Origin: Halobacteriovoraceae bacterium | GTDB lineage: Bacteria > Bdellovibrionota > Bacteriovoracia > Bacteriovoracales > Bacteriovoracaceae | Direction: 5' to 3' | Assembly (NCBI GenBank): GCA_020635135.1 | Contig: JACKAJ010000019.1 | Span: forward strand, 1 to 13,131 | DNA: 13,131 bases | Part shown: piece by piece, positions 1-9,948 of the stretch | Numbering within the stretch: position 1 is the stretch's first letter | Layout: each line of letters begins with the position of its first letter | Notes under the pieces: model-generated | Told to the model about the DNA's origin: nothing | Seen by the model: only the letters and a program-made list of their open reading frames with translations | Databases searched by the model: none | Made by a program: the position numbers and the translations under genes

Positions 1-340
1 TTAGGCAATGCTTTTCAATTGACTTGCTATTTGACCTTTCATGATTGCTAATTTTGCTTCTCGATTTGTGTTGTCTAGTTTCATAAATTTGTTTCATCTT
101 ATCGATTTCGGAGAGTTCTTCATCTAGCTTGGAATAGCCAGAAAACCCTGAAAAATTTGACTTATTATGAAGAGTTGTGTCATGAATAACGAAGGATTGC
201 TCGATTTGGTCGGGTTGTGAATTGAGAGTGCCCACAGATTAAATTGTTTTGATTTTGTAGGGTGCTTATGAATTGAGGAGACGTCTTCGTTGAGGAGTAG
301 TGTTTTTTTCTAGTCTTTTTAGCAAATTTTAGATATTCAT
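1..340 (-). CDS. Unknown polar protein, N-terminal part (cut by the window)
   Basis: The frame opens at an ATG complementary to 338-340 and runs to the window edge without a TGA, giving 113 residues; the C-terminus lies outside. An in-frame TGA (complement of 386-388) lies upstream with no ATG between, so this start is well placed. The protein begins MNIQNLLKRLEKNTTPQRRR and is rich in Ser, Asn, Gln, Lys and Arg, with no hydrophobic segment. A short charged helix (LDEELSEIDKMKQIYETRQ) lies near residues 70-90, followed by a basic Ser-rich stretch. Two in-frame TAA codons are read as Gln. I recognise no domain. It is divergent from the four-membrane-segment gene at 526, and the two share 185 bases of upstream DNA. 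It is probably a real, mostly disordered protein; function unknown. Confidence 0.7.
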
Positions 341-525
341 AACTGCTATAATTTTCGAATTATAATTTTACTCCTTTATTTTTATTCATCTTCTTTAATT
401 AGGCATCCCCTATAAAAAAGTCCAGCTACCTTTATTCTGATCATTAAGTGATTCATTTTAAAAAAACATCAATAGCCTTTATAAATTTGGAATTGCAGAA
501 TATAGTATAAATTATAGAAAAATCG
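341..525. promoter_or_regulatory. Divergent intergenic region with a TATA-like site and an AT palindrome
   Basis: This 185-base gap holds the upstream sequences of both divergent genes. It is AT-rich. A TATA-box-like tataaaa lies at 411-417 on the plus strand, about 110 bases before the ATG at 526. A perfect inverted repeat (tataatt, loop ttcg, aattata) lies at 347-364, seven bases from the minus-strand ATG. No other conserved element is recognisable. Promoter function is inferred only from position and base composition. Confidence 0.35.
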
Positions 526-984
526 ATGTCAAATAGTTAAGAGTATATCACCCTTATTAATGATCCTGAAGAAATAGCTCAGATCAACTCAGAAAAAGTT
601 TTGGTAGCTGTGCCACTACTCTATACTTTTATGGTAATCTATATTCTGAATCAGACTCATTATCTATTCCAGGCTCTCAGACTCATCAAGAGTTAGCATG
701 AAAAAGCAGAAAGATTGAACGATCATGGAAAAAGACTTTTCTTGTATGGAGTAGCAGCCCTTTTCAGTATGAACTTCTTGCAAAGCTCAATCATGATGAC
801 AATCATGGCATGGGTGACTCTTGTTTGTGTAATAGTAAACCACTGCTTTGTATTTTTAAAGGAAACAGGACATAAATATCACAACAATGGGCTCCTTGTG
901 TACTACGGACTGTTAATGGTATGGTTCATTGGCATCATCTTCTTTTATATCTACAACGCAAACAATGGAGCAACAACGGCCTGA
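526..984 (+). CDS. Small four-transmembrane-segment protein, unknown family
   Basis: The frame runs from ATG 526 to TGA 982-984 and gives 152 residues. Two Gln residues (5 and 57) are encoded by TAA and TAG, so the standard code would start it only at an internal position and lose the first membrane segment. Hydrophobic stretches lie near residues 25-41, 71-88, 91-111 and 124-143, with a polar, charged loop (KSQHEKAERLNDHGKR) between the first two. The N-terminus is acidic and polar with no obvious signal peptide, so both ends are probably on the same side of the membrane. I recognise no family signature. It is likely an integral membrane protein of an endomembrane or the cell surface. No intron is seen. 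The next gene on the same strand starts 95 bases downstream. Confidence 0.8.
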
Positions 985-1079
985 TTATGCAAACCATCAA
1001 TCATCATAGAAAATTTTGCACATTTTAAGAATATAAATCATTTGATGAGTTATATGTTTATAGAATAATTCGAAACTCC

Positions 1080-2323
1080 ATGGAAAACAAATAAAATGTC
1101 AATATCCAATCGATTTTATAACGGCCTATCAGCCTGTCCCTCAAACTCAATTCTAAAATCAGTAACATCAACAACTAAATCGAAATGGAGAAGGAGTATC
1201 TCTCCAAATTGAAGACCCAGCGCCAAAAGGTATATTATCAAGATAAGTCAGACTGAAAAATTGCATGGAGAATACTTAAAGCTTAAGGCTGAACTAGATC
1301 GATATAAGGAGAGTGCCAAAAAAGATCAAAGCTTGCTAAATCAAAGAATCCAAAAGTACGAGGAAGAAATCATCAAGAAAACTGAAGAATGCTAGAATTG
1401 GGAAAGAGAAGCTAAGAAAAATAAAGGAGATGTGACTCAAGTGATGAAAGAGAAAGAAGAGTCTCTGGAGAAAACAACCCTTGCATACTAGAATGCGATT
1501 CAATAGCTCAAACATAACATATAAAATTTAAATGAGAGTTTAGAAAATAAGAATAAAACTACAGCTGCTTTGAAGAAAAATCATCAAAACAAGATTAAGT
1601 AGATCTAGAGTGAGAGAGACAAATATCTGGAGGAGACTAGAGAATGGGAAGATAGGCATAAGTAATCAGAGCAGCGTTTTAAGGAAGCTGATCGTCAAAT
1701 CTAAAATTTGAAAAAGAACAATGAATAGATTTTATACACTCTTTCAAGAACTCAATCAGATTACTAGACTAAAAATCGATAAGTAAGCACTCTAAAGCTG
1801 ACTAGCAACAAGCTTCAACTCTAAAACCAATCGTTAAGCCGTAAAATAAGTGACTTAGAAGAACATTTTCGATATCTCCAATAACAATTGAACTCAGCTG
1901 AAAAAAATAATTACAGGATGGAGGAAAAATATGAGAAATGCAAGTAGGAATTAGGGTAAATGCAGAGATCAAAATAAAAAACTGATAAGCAAATGCAAAA
2001 GACACTTGAGGATATGACTAAGCTAAAAAATTAGTTGATGGTCAAGGAATAAGCTATACGTATACTTTTATTCTAATGTAGGGGAATATCAGAGTAAGTT
2101 GATGAGAGTGGGGGAGTCGGAAGAGTGGAGAATCAGGTGCCAGCAACTTTAGGCAAAGAATAATGAGCTCTAATCCAATATGAAGATGCTTCAAGATGAG
2201 AATGATAGTTTGATGGGATTCATGAAGCAGAAGCAGCTGCTTTAGAGAGAAAGAAGGGCGTTGATGGAGAATGAAATGGATGAGATCCACAAATTCGAAT
2301 TGCTTCTGAAGGATGTTCGCTGA
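1080..2323 (+). CDS. Coiled-coil protein with two 22-nt introns
   Basis: Exons are 1080-1229, 1252-2059 and 2082-2323, giving 399 residues ending at TGA 2321-2323. Without splicing, the first intron leads directly to TGA 1254-1256, and the second shifts the frame and leads to TGA soon after; removing both yields one uninterrupted coding frame. From about residue 36 onward the protein is almost entirely charged heptad-like helix (for example EYLKLKAELDRYKESAKKDQ), rich in Lys, Glu and Gln, many Gln being TAA/TAG. There is no membrane segment and no catalytic motif. ATG 1080 is the first in this frame; ATG 1185 (MEKEYLSKLK) is a good alternative and would shorten the protein by 35 residues. A structural role at the cytoskeleton, basal body or a tether is plausible, but no family is recognised. 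Confidence 0.8.
1230..1251 (+). other. Spliceosomal intron, 22 nt, phase 0
   Basis: It starts GTATAT and ends AAGTCAG. It lies between codons for Lys and Thr (QRQK|TEKLHGEY). Its removal avoids an in-frame TGA at 1254-1256 and joins two stretches of the same coiled-coil frame. The length is not a multiple of three, so retention shifts the frame. Inferred from reading-frame continuity and GT-AG ends. Confidence 0.85.
2060..2081 (+). other. Spliceosomal intron, 22 nt, phase 1
   Basis: It starts GTATAC and ends AATGTAG, with a branch-point-like TCTAAT just before the acceptor. It interrupts an Arg codon (KEQAI-R-EYQSKLMRVGE). Without its removal the frame turns into a Gly/Ser/Val-rich unrelated sequence and stops about 80 bases later; with its removal the coiled coil continues to TGA 2321. 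Confidence 0.85.
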
Positions 2324-2364
2324 AAATTGATCTTGATCTTTATTCGAAAATAATACTTTAAAAT

Positions 2365-5300
2365 ATGCTGTTTGTATCTAGCCCACCAGTACAGGTATAA
2401 ATCCAATAAGACCGTAAAATCATCATACTGACCTAGAAAAGAATAATGTTCAGTCATCTCGACTTCATCGAGGAATACCTCTCCCTCCCCTTGATATCTC
2501 CCAAGCCATAATCATTTTATTACTCCCAATAAAACATGCAAGTGCTTATCAAATTTGAAAATGCCCTCGAAGTCTATTACTGTGACTGGAAAACACAAAT
2601 TAAACTGCTCAAGGTCGAATTTCTTCAAAAAGCAACCATTTAAAATATCTATTATGAAAAAAATAAGGGATGGAGTGTTTTGGGAGATGTTAAACTATAT
2701 GATAGTTCACGCATTACTTATTTGAAACCGGAGAGGAATGAGGAAGAAAAGGAGGAATGTGTTGCAAGATGCTATGTCTAGAAGAACTAATTTTTATTGA
2801 CAAAAAGTATGCTGAAGAGGAGGGAGAAAATAGGATAGTATGAGTAAGTGAGCTGGAGAGATAAAATGATGGTGCTTAAAAACGAGAATTATCATATTTA
2901 AATGATAGGAGCCCAATCTTCAGACAAGCAGAGATAGATTATCTGTATGAACAGCCGATACACTCTAATCATCAGAAATAAAGATGTAGTTGGATTTGTG
3001 GATCATCCAAATACTCTCTACATCAAGAACAGCTTGCTAATAAACTAAAGTTTTAGAAAAAATTACATTGATATCAGTTCTGAAAAAATTATTAATTATT
3101 CCTAGCTTGGCACTATACCAACTCCTCGAGGCCATCTTCACTCCTGTTATCTATACGATCAAGAACTTATCATCCTCTCTTACTTTGATAAACAAATCAA
3201 CATCAATTCCCTCCCTTTAGTCAATGAGTAAGAGTAAAAGAAAGCCCATGAACCTCATAAAAAGAGACTACGAGGATCTTTTTCGAAAATTGCAGAAGTT
3301 TCTCAAGAAGATTTCTCGCAATTTGTTTCGAATGCTAAAATGCAGCCTTCTAATGAAGAAGAGGGAATGGTTAAATCCCCCAAAATTTAATTCTCTAAAA
3401 ATTCAAAACCAGTGATCAAAGATATTGTTGATTGCTGTGATGATAAAGATTTGGGAAACACTGATCCTCCTATAAATAAGAAAGATTCTGTTGTGATTGA
3501 GAGGAGCCGGATAGAGGGAGAGGACCATGATGAGAGCTTGCATATAAAGAGAACAATTAGCTATAAAATCGATAATCCAGCTCCTCAGAAAGAGAACAAA
3601 TAAAAAGATGATGACATTTAAAACCAGGCTGAAAATGATAGTTTTAAGGTCCATAGCAGTAGTTCCTAAAACCTAAGAAACGGGAAATAGAGAGCAAAAA
3701 AGATGTCAAGTTTCAGTAATCTAAGCAAAGGTTCTGGAAAAAATCAAAGCATCCCGCACATTTCTCATTAAATGAATCTAATTGATGATGCCTAAACTCC
3801 TGGTTTTGGAGTATTTGTCGATGGAGGGGATTGGGGATCAGCTGATAAGCACTGGGAAGACAGGCAGAAAAAAGTAGAAAAATTGACACCAGAAATAAAA
3901 GAAGATGAGTAAGCTTTTGAAGAAGAGTCAGTAGTTATCAGTGAAAATTAACGAGAAGTGTTACCTCATGTGCCAGGCATCCTCAGCAAAAAAGTATAGC
4001 ATTTCAAGCCAGCAAACACAAAACTCACAGAATCCATCATCAAAAGAATCTAATCTGAATCCTACACAAGGCTAATCTAAGAAAAAAGTGCAAACAACCC
4101 CGAAATTTTTGAAGATCTTTGTGGTGAATTCATGTATGAGTTACTCCAATAGCAATAGTCAGCCTTCTTATTCTTGTAAAAAATTAGGACGCCTAATCCC
4201 AGACATACTATGGATCGGATCAAAAGAATTTTCAGACTGTATATGAATAAGGAGATTTATAAACCACAAATTACTGAGTGCTTACAGAAATTTAAGCTTT
4301 CTGAGGTTCCTTTAGAAACTTTGAAGTTCCCTGTGGAGTTTACTGAGCTGGTTTATGTCCTTGATAAGGAGTTAGAGGTTGGAGATTTGTTATATCCTAC
4401 TGAGGGAACATATGTGCAAATATTATAGTCATATTTTAAGATGCGCCTGTTCGAAGGGCGTGTCGTAGTAATCGAAGACTAGTAAGTCGATATTGGTCTA
4501 CCCAGAAACATGCTAAATGTCCTCCTATACCTAAACAGTTTTTTAAACATTCCTCTCTAATCAGTTTTTCATGCCTATTTTTAGAAACTCATCATCGAGG
4601 ACCATATTGCAGTGATTGCTCATATAATCGATGAAAAAATATTCTAAATCTGCAATGTGGATAGATCCATACTCGACTCGATACTGATTGAGCATTTCAA
4701 GGAAATGATGATGATACATAATATAGATCCTTTAGTTGAGATTGTGGGGTGTCTGAGTAGCGTGTATCATGAAGAGTATCAGTTGAAGTTAGTGATTGCA
4801 AGGTAGTTTGTTAGGAATGAGATTGTGTACTCGATTTAAGATCTCTTGCTCGTCAACGACCCATCCATCAATATCTATACATTCTTGGAAAACATCATCG
4901 AACACAATCAGTGCAAAAGTTTAGCAAACTTAGATTTCGCATCAATCTACCGAACTCTATTTTGGATTCAGGATCGCATAAAAATATCCCATATGACAAA
5001 TTAATTTGTAATTTTGATAAAGGGGCTGATTGAAAAATTTTGTAAGATGAGTTTCTTCACGCAGGCTTTCAAGCATATCAAATATATTCAAAATTCGATC
5101 AAAAAGAGCTTTATTGCATTCTTATTGTATAAGTATGCCAATTCGAAGTTTATTAACAGGCTGGCTTAATAACCAATGGGAGCTTTGGAAGAAGTTTTCC
5201 CTTAATTCTTTGAGGAAAAATAAGCAATCTTGCCTTCATTACCTCGTGATAAACTGCAAATCCCACAAAATTCAGATAGTTTATCTTGTTCATGGTCCCA

Positions 5301-6267
5301 ATTTCTGTCAGCTTTCAGAAAAAATCTTAGAACTGAGGGCTAAGTCTAATATCTTACATATCTAGACTTAAACTGTTCATACCAGCTGTTCCTCCTCCTT
5401 GATGAACTCAAGAAATCAAAATTCCAAAAATTTTTCATCGAAATCGAATAATTTATCATCACCAACATCGACGATATAAATGAAAATGATTAAAGTATCA
5501 ACCCAAAGGGAGAAAAATAAGATTTTTTTATTGAGCATCTTGAATTATTGCAGAATCAAAGCTAAGCTAACTTAACAAGCGATATGCGAGATTAATTGTC
5601 ATCTGAGGGAGAATTCAAGATGAAGAAAAACAAAAATTAAGTTTCCAAATCAATGACTGTCATAGGGTATTACAACCAAATCAATGATTTCCCAAGTAAA
5701 GCTAATTCAGATAAAATAGCACCAGAGAAAGATAATATGCAAGAAAACTAAGATATATAAAGGCTAAAATGGTTGGTTACTTAAACATAAATTTACTAAG
5801 GTTTATAGGACATTTTCCTTCGATTTGACGGATAAAGTTTCCTCAATGGCCTCAAGCTCATTGACCTCTAAAAGATAAAGCTTTATCATTTGGACGAATA
5901 CAAATCTATCATTCATTAAAGCTTAGATTACCCAATCCAAAGAATTATCGACTTTAAGGTATTCACCATTCAAGACCCTATTCGAGCATTTGATGAAATC
6001 TAAAACAAAATCCGTTCAGAGATAAATCTTCAAAATTTTTGGGTTATCTACTTAATTGCTGAGATAATGTTTGGAGCCGGAGTCGAAGTTGCCAAAATTT
6101 TCTTAAAGAAAGTCATTCTGTACTATCAAAATGATGAACTTGTGCATGTAGTGAAGGAACTCATTATGACCACCGAGTTGAAAAATAACAAAAAATATTT
6201 GAAAGATTTAGCTAAGATGGCTCGAGACTACAATCTAGATAATATCGCTAAGGTTTTAGCCTATTGA
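2365..6267 (+). CDS. Large 1300-residue protein, possible N-terminal beta-propeller and C-terminal alpha-solenoid, unknown family
   Basis: One frame without TGA runs from ATG 2365 to TGA 6265-6267, 1300 residues, with dozens of TAA/TAG Gln codons. Residues 1 to about 300 are rich in beta-type repeats of hydrophobic strands and turns (QQDRKIIILTQKRIMFSHLD near 13-32; RQIICMNSRYTLIIRNKDVV near 190-210), as in WD-like propellers, although no clear WD motif is present. About residues 300-545 are polar, acidic and Ser-rich, probably disordered. From about 545 to the end the sequence is mostly amphipathic helices (for example MYELLQQQQSAFLFLQK and a last helix pair ending YNLDNIAKVLAY), as in an alpha-solenoid. 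A propeller followed by a solenoid is typical of coat, tether and IFT proteins, so a role in membrane or ciliary traffic is possible but unproven. The start follows the previous gene's stop by 41 bases. Confidence 0.8.
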
Positions 6268-6379
6268 GCTACTTTTTTTGATCATACATCCCTGCTAGTT
6301 TCTCCTTAAATCCTTAAATAAGCGGTTTTTTTTGTTTGGCATTTTTCGATGTAAATTAATCGATATTAAATATATATAT
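6268..6379 (+). other. Intergenic spacer with T tracts and a TA run
   Basis: This 112-base gap separates two same-strand genes. It contains two poly-T tracts (7 and 8 T), a short tandem repeat of tccttaaa, and an alternating TA run that reaches into the next ATG. The T-rich part probably holds the 3' end of the upstream transcript and the TA run may serve as core promoter of the downstream gene; both are inferred from position only. Confidence 0.3.
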
Positions 6380-9300
6380 ATGAGCAACCGTTGGGGAAGA
6401 CCCGTTTAATCAAAATCAGGGCATAAAGCTCCGGGGCAAAACCAAATAAACATCAATATCAATTTCAATGCAGTCAAATAAAAGACAAATGCCTTCACAG
6501 GGAAAAAAATCGATAATTACATTGAAGTTAACAACTCACCGAAAAATAATGCAAACAGGCCGAATGTCAGTATGGAAACCCTGAAGCAGAAGAAGAAGAA
6601 ATCTATAGCTTCGAATGATGTGCAGAAGATTGAGAGCAAGATGCAAAGAAAAAAAAGTAGATCTAAGATTATTGGGGGTTTGGAGACCCCTGAAAAAAGG
6701 TATAATAACTTCTTTTATGGAGAAGAAAAGAGTTTGAACAAGAAATCTACCCAGAAAAGAAACTCGAAATCTCACTAGAAATACCAGAACTTGCCTCAAA
6801 AAAAGTCATCTAGATCCAAATCGCATTCAAATTCAAATTCTCAATCTCGATCAAAATCGAAATCTAGATCACATTCTCAAAGTGGGAAGAAATATACCAA
6901 GAATATCTCTAGTACTAGTCACAATTTTTCAAAAAACATGCATCGTGTATCGAGTAAAAATCTAGCTAGACCTCACACTGCTGATATTTATTCCAAGAAT
7001 GTACAAAAATAATCAAAATAAGTAAAATAGTCAAAGATTGAGAAAGGCCGAGGCAGTATGAAGAAGATTGAGAAGGAGGAGTTTGTGATGAAAAGGAAGA
7101 AATCTGAAGATAGTTTTGGTAGGAAGAAGGTACCAGTTTAGCCAAATCATAAAAAAAATTCTAATCAATCTTCAAAACTACCAAAATCTCGAAAGGGCTC
7201 ACAATCGACAAAAATACTCAAACCTCTTCCCTTGGTTATTGGGGATGAAGATGACAGCTTTGATAACTAGCATTCTTACAAAAAAGTTCATAATGAAACA
7301 AAAAATCTAACCCACAATGAGAAGGTTGCCAATAATTTCGAGTATGTTGTTGAAAAAAAAAATCCAAAGGAAACAATTGTTCAAAGATATATAGCCCAAG
7401 CACACACTTATCAAGATGTCAAGAAATTGACCGAAGTAGCAATCACTATCCAGAGATTTTGGAAAGGATACAAGGCAAGAAGCCAATTTTTAAACTATTT
7501 GAATCTCATGCATCACAAAATTCAGATATCTAAGCAAAAGATAGCTGAAATCGATCCTAAATTTTGGGATGGAGCTAGCGATTCGATCCTTCACGCATAG
7601 GATCAGGATTCTGAAGCCCTTTCCAAAAGTATTGGGCAACTCTCAGAAAATGAACGAGCAATTTCAATATCTTCAAATAACAAATCAACTTTTTCAAAAG
7701 AACTTCTAGGCAGAATGAATCGACTTTAACAAGATCTTTTACAGCAAAAGTAGATGGTAAAAAAACTAGAAGAGTAGAACCAGAATTTGAAACAAAATTT
7801 AGAAAAAGTAAGTGCGATGCAAAGCCTACAAAGTGCAAACCCTTCATTTGAGTCAAGCTTAAAGGAATCTGTTGGAGACAGCTGGGAGGAAGTGAAACCA
7901 ACTTCACATTTAAAAGATAAAAAATAGGCAGTATCGGATGAGGAATGTTCTGAGGAATTCTAACTAAGATTGCCGAAGAGAATAAACCAGAAGAAATAAT
8001 AGAAGTAGAAGAAAGTGGAGTAGAAATCTGAAGATAACTCCAAAAAATAGAAGCCTAGCCCAACAAACTAAATATAGAAATATAAACATAAAATGGAGGC
8101 TTTCGAATGCTCCTCACCCAAGCATGTAACTTTCACAATCGATAATAGCTTAATGTAGCTGTTCGCTAAAAAATAGATGCAACTTAAAGAAACCCATGAG
8201 AAAAAATCAACAATGTATTAACGAATGTATCATGATAAGCTCTTTTCTCCAAGAACTTATTCCTTCAAGAAAAACTAATTAGATGAAACTCTCAAAACGT
8301 AAACTGAGAAAGTGAAGCATAGACTTGAGGAGGCTCAGAGAGTTGCAATTTATATTCAGGAGATATCGGTTGGGGAGAAGGCTAATTTAAAGAGAGAGGA
8401 AAAGAAAGAAGAGAGTATTGAGAGCATGGGATCTCCCAAGAATATAGTGATTAAACAGAATAACCATGAGAGTGTAGGCAAAATCGATGAACTTTCTGCT
8501 ATTAAACCAGTTTAATAGGAAAGTGAAAAGAAAGAAAAACACTAGATTCGACACACAATCGAAAATTACGAAAATATTGATCTGCATTCGCATAGATCTA
8601 GGGAAGAGAGTGAATAAGAAATGACCAGTTCAAAATAAATAACAAAAATAGCTAGAGAAATAGGCATAGAAAAAGCTAGGGAAGATATCGAATCGCAAAA
8701 TTAAAATGCCATCAGGATTTTTCAGAGGGTTTCGGAATAAATATCTGAGGAAAATGCTCAACAAAGTGAATAATAAGTCGCAGCTGATGATGCTGAAGCT
8801 AGAGGAGGGCTACATCCTGATGAGGAAGAAGATGAGGATCCCAAGCCAAAAGGTATGGAGACAACTCTTTTGTTTATTAAGGAATACTGTGTTTCATTTG
8901 TGGAATATATCAGGTCCTCGCCCCACAAATAATCTTTTATTTAAGGGGTCTGTACCCCTGTCTAGTATGATTTCCTAGAATTTCTCAAAGCCTATCGTAG
9001 TACAACATCTAGCGAATATGATGGAAATTTCAACAGTCATGATCAAGATTACATTTACCCCTATTTCAAGATGATCTTCCCTCGCTCTCAAGTCATCACA
9101 CGCGAGGCCTTCAACGATTTTAACGAAATATACTAAAAATTACAAGTTGAATGTCTTTTTCCAGTAGAGAGGGACTACTTTCTAGTCTCACTTCTTGATG
9201 GTTTCAACTAATCCCTAGACTACCAGAGACCAGGCAGCATTTATGGCAAACCTCCACCATGGCTCAGCGAGTACCGAAATCTCAAAAACAACTGCCTTAA

Positions 9301-9634
9301 TGTAGACCGTAGTGAGAGATAATAGATATTTTTATCTTCGAAGTTTGATGAGGCATGTGGAGTAGCAATAGCACGAGTGATACAATGGGCAACATGCTTA
9401 TGTGGATTTATTCCTGAGTCCCCTGAGATGGGTGATGTAGAGATCGGAGAGTAGCAGATAACACAGATTCACTAGAGTAGAATGGCTCTGATGCTATAGA
9501 AAGACTTACTGGAGAATGAGTAGCAGATACTGGATTCGTATAACGAGCAAACAGAAGTGAAGTTATATTTAAGCGAGACCTTGTTAGAAAGGTTAATTGG
9601 AGAGTTTGTTAAAGAATATGATTTTTTCAAATGA
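6380..9634 (+). CDS. IQ-motif scaffold-like protein with a DUF4378-like C-terminus
   Basis: One TGA-free frame from ATG 6380 to TGA 9632-9634 gives 1084 residues; a second in-frame TGA follows two codons later. The N-terminal third is basic and low in complexity, with an RS-like stretch of alternating Ser, Arg and Lys near residues 140-167. An IQ motif (TIQRFWKGYKARSQF) lies near residues 355-370 and predicts calmodulin or centrin binding. Lys/Glu/Gln-rich coiled coils follow to about residue 800, then an acidic patch (HPDEEEDEDPKPK). The C-terminal 250 residues are folded; around 935-960 the sequence LLDGFNQSLDYQRP...YGKPPPW resembles the FD-x-NEaL-x-RP...G-x-P-PW pattern I associate with DUF4378 proteins of ciliates. 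DUF4378 is known from microtubule-linked plant TRM/LONGIFOLIA and centrosomal proteins, so a cytoskeletal or basal-body scaffold is the best guess. The domain call is from memory and moderate. Confidence 0.8.
6808..6882 (+). repeat. Ser/Lys/Arg-rich low-complexity coding repeat
   Basis: Within the IQ protein, codons for Ser alternate with Arg, Lys, Asn and His (SKSHSNSNSQSRSKSKSRSH). At DNA level this is a degenerate array of tca-aat, tcg-aaa and tct-aga hexamers. RS-like stretches are often phosphorylated and disordered. It explains the extra short open frames on the opposite strand here. Confidence 0.6.
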
Positions 9635-9948
9635 TAGTGATATATATTGAGTATTTTTTATATGAAGAATGGATTGATGATTATGTATTTTGAGTGACTT
9701 GCCCTATTTTTATGGGAAGGCAATCAAATAAATTTCTAAAAATACAGATATGAGAGTCTGTTGTGGCAATATGGGTACAATTACCCTATTCTTATAACTC
9801 ATCTATATTTCAAATCCTTACTTCCACCATTTTGGTATATCTATTATTCAAATGCAACTCTCATTCCTATCCTTCTAACAACCACCATAACCTCCTCCTT
9901 TTTTTATCATACCCTCATTGATCAAAATAATATTCTTATTTATCAACA
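9635..9948. other. Convergent intergenic region with two short hairpins; part may be coding
   Basis: This 314-base stretch lies between the ends of two converging genes. It has an inverted repeat at 9699-9723 (ttgcc ... ggcaa) and a tighter one at 9773-9786 (gggta, loop caat, taccc). Both could be 3'-end structures, but nothing proves it. The part from about 9848 to 9948 is also open on the minus strand in a protein-like frame that might be the true end of the small gene at 9949-10332. No tRNA or other RNA gene is visible. Confidence 0.35.
9699..9723. repeat. Inverted repeat between convergent genes
   Basis: Arms ttgcc and ggcaa enclose a T-rich centre, with an additional inner ccc/ggg match. 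It lies 65 bases past the stop of the upstream plus-strand gene. It may fold in the 3' UTR; the short arms mean chance cannot be excluded. Confidence 0.3.

Noticed and set aside
2406..2447. Possible 42-base intron starting GTATAA and ending ACCTAG near the start of the 1300-residue gene
   Set aside because: The length is a multiple of three and contains no in-frame TGA, so nothing in the sequence requires its removal.
6368..6381. TA microsatellite as a possible replication origin
   Set aside because: It is a short run of alternating TA directly before an ATG, common in AT-rich promoters; nothing else suggests an origin.
6536..6799. 87-residue minus-strand hydrophobic frame
   Set aside because: It is antisense to the Lys/Arg/Ser-rich part of the IQ protein; hydrophobicity follows from complementing A-rich Lys codons.
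7575..7907. 110-residue minus-strand frame
   Set aside because: It is the antisense shadow of the IQ protein, whose frame is continuous from 6380 to 9634.
8706..8978. 90-residue plus-strand frame
   Set aside because: It overlaps the continuous frame of the IQ protein in another phase, and the longer frame explains the region.
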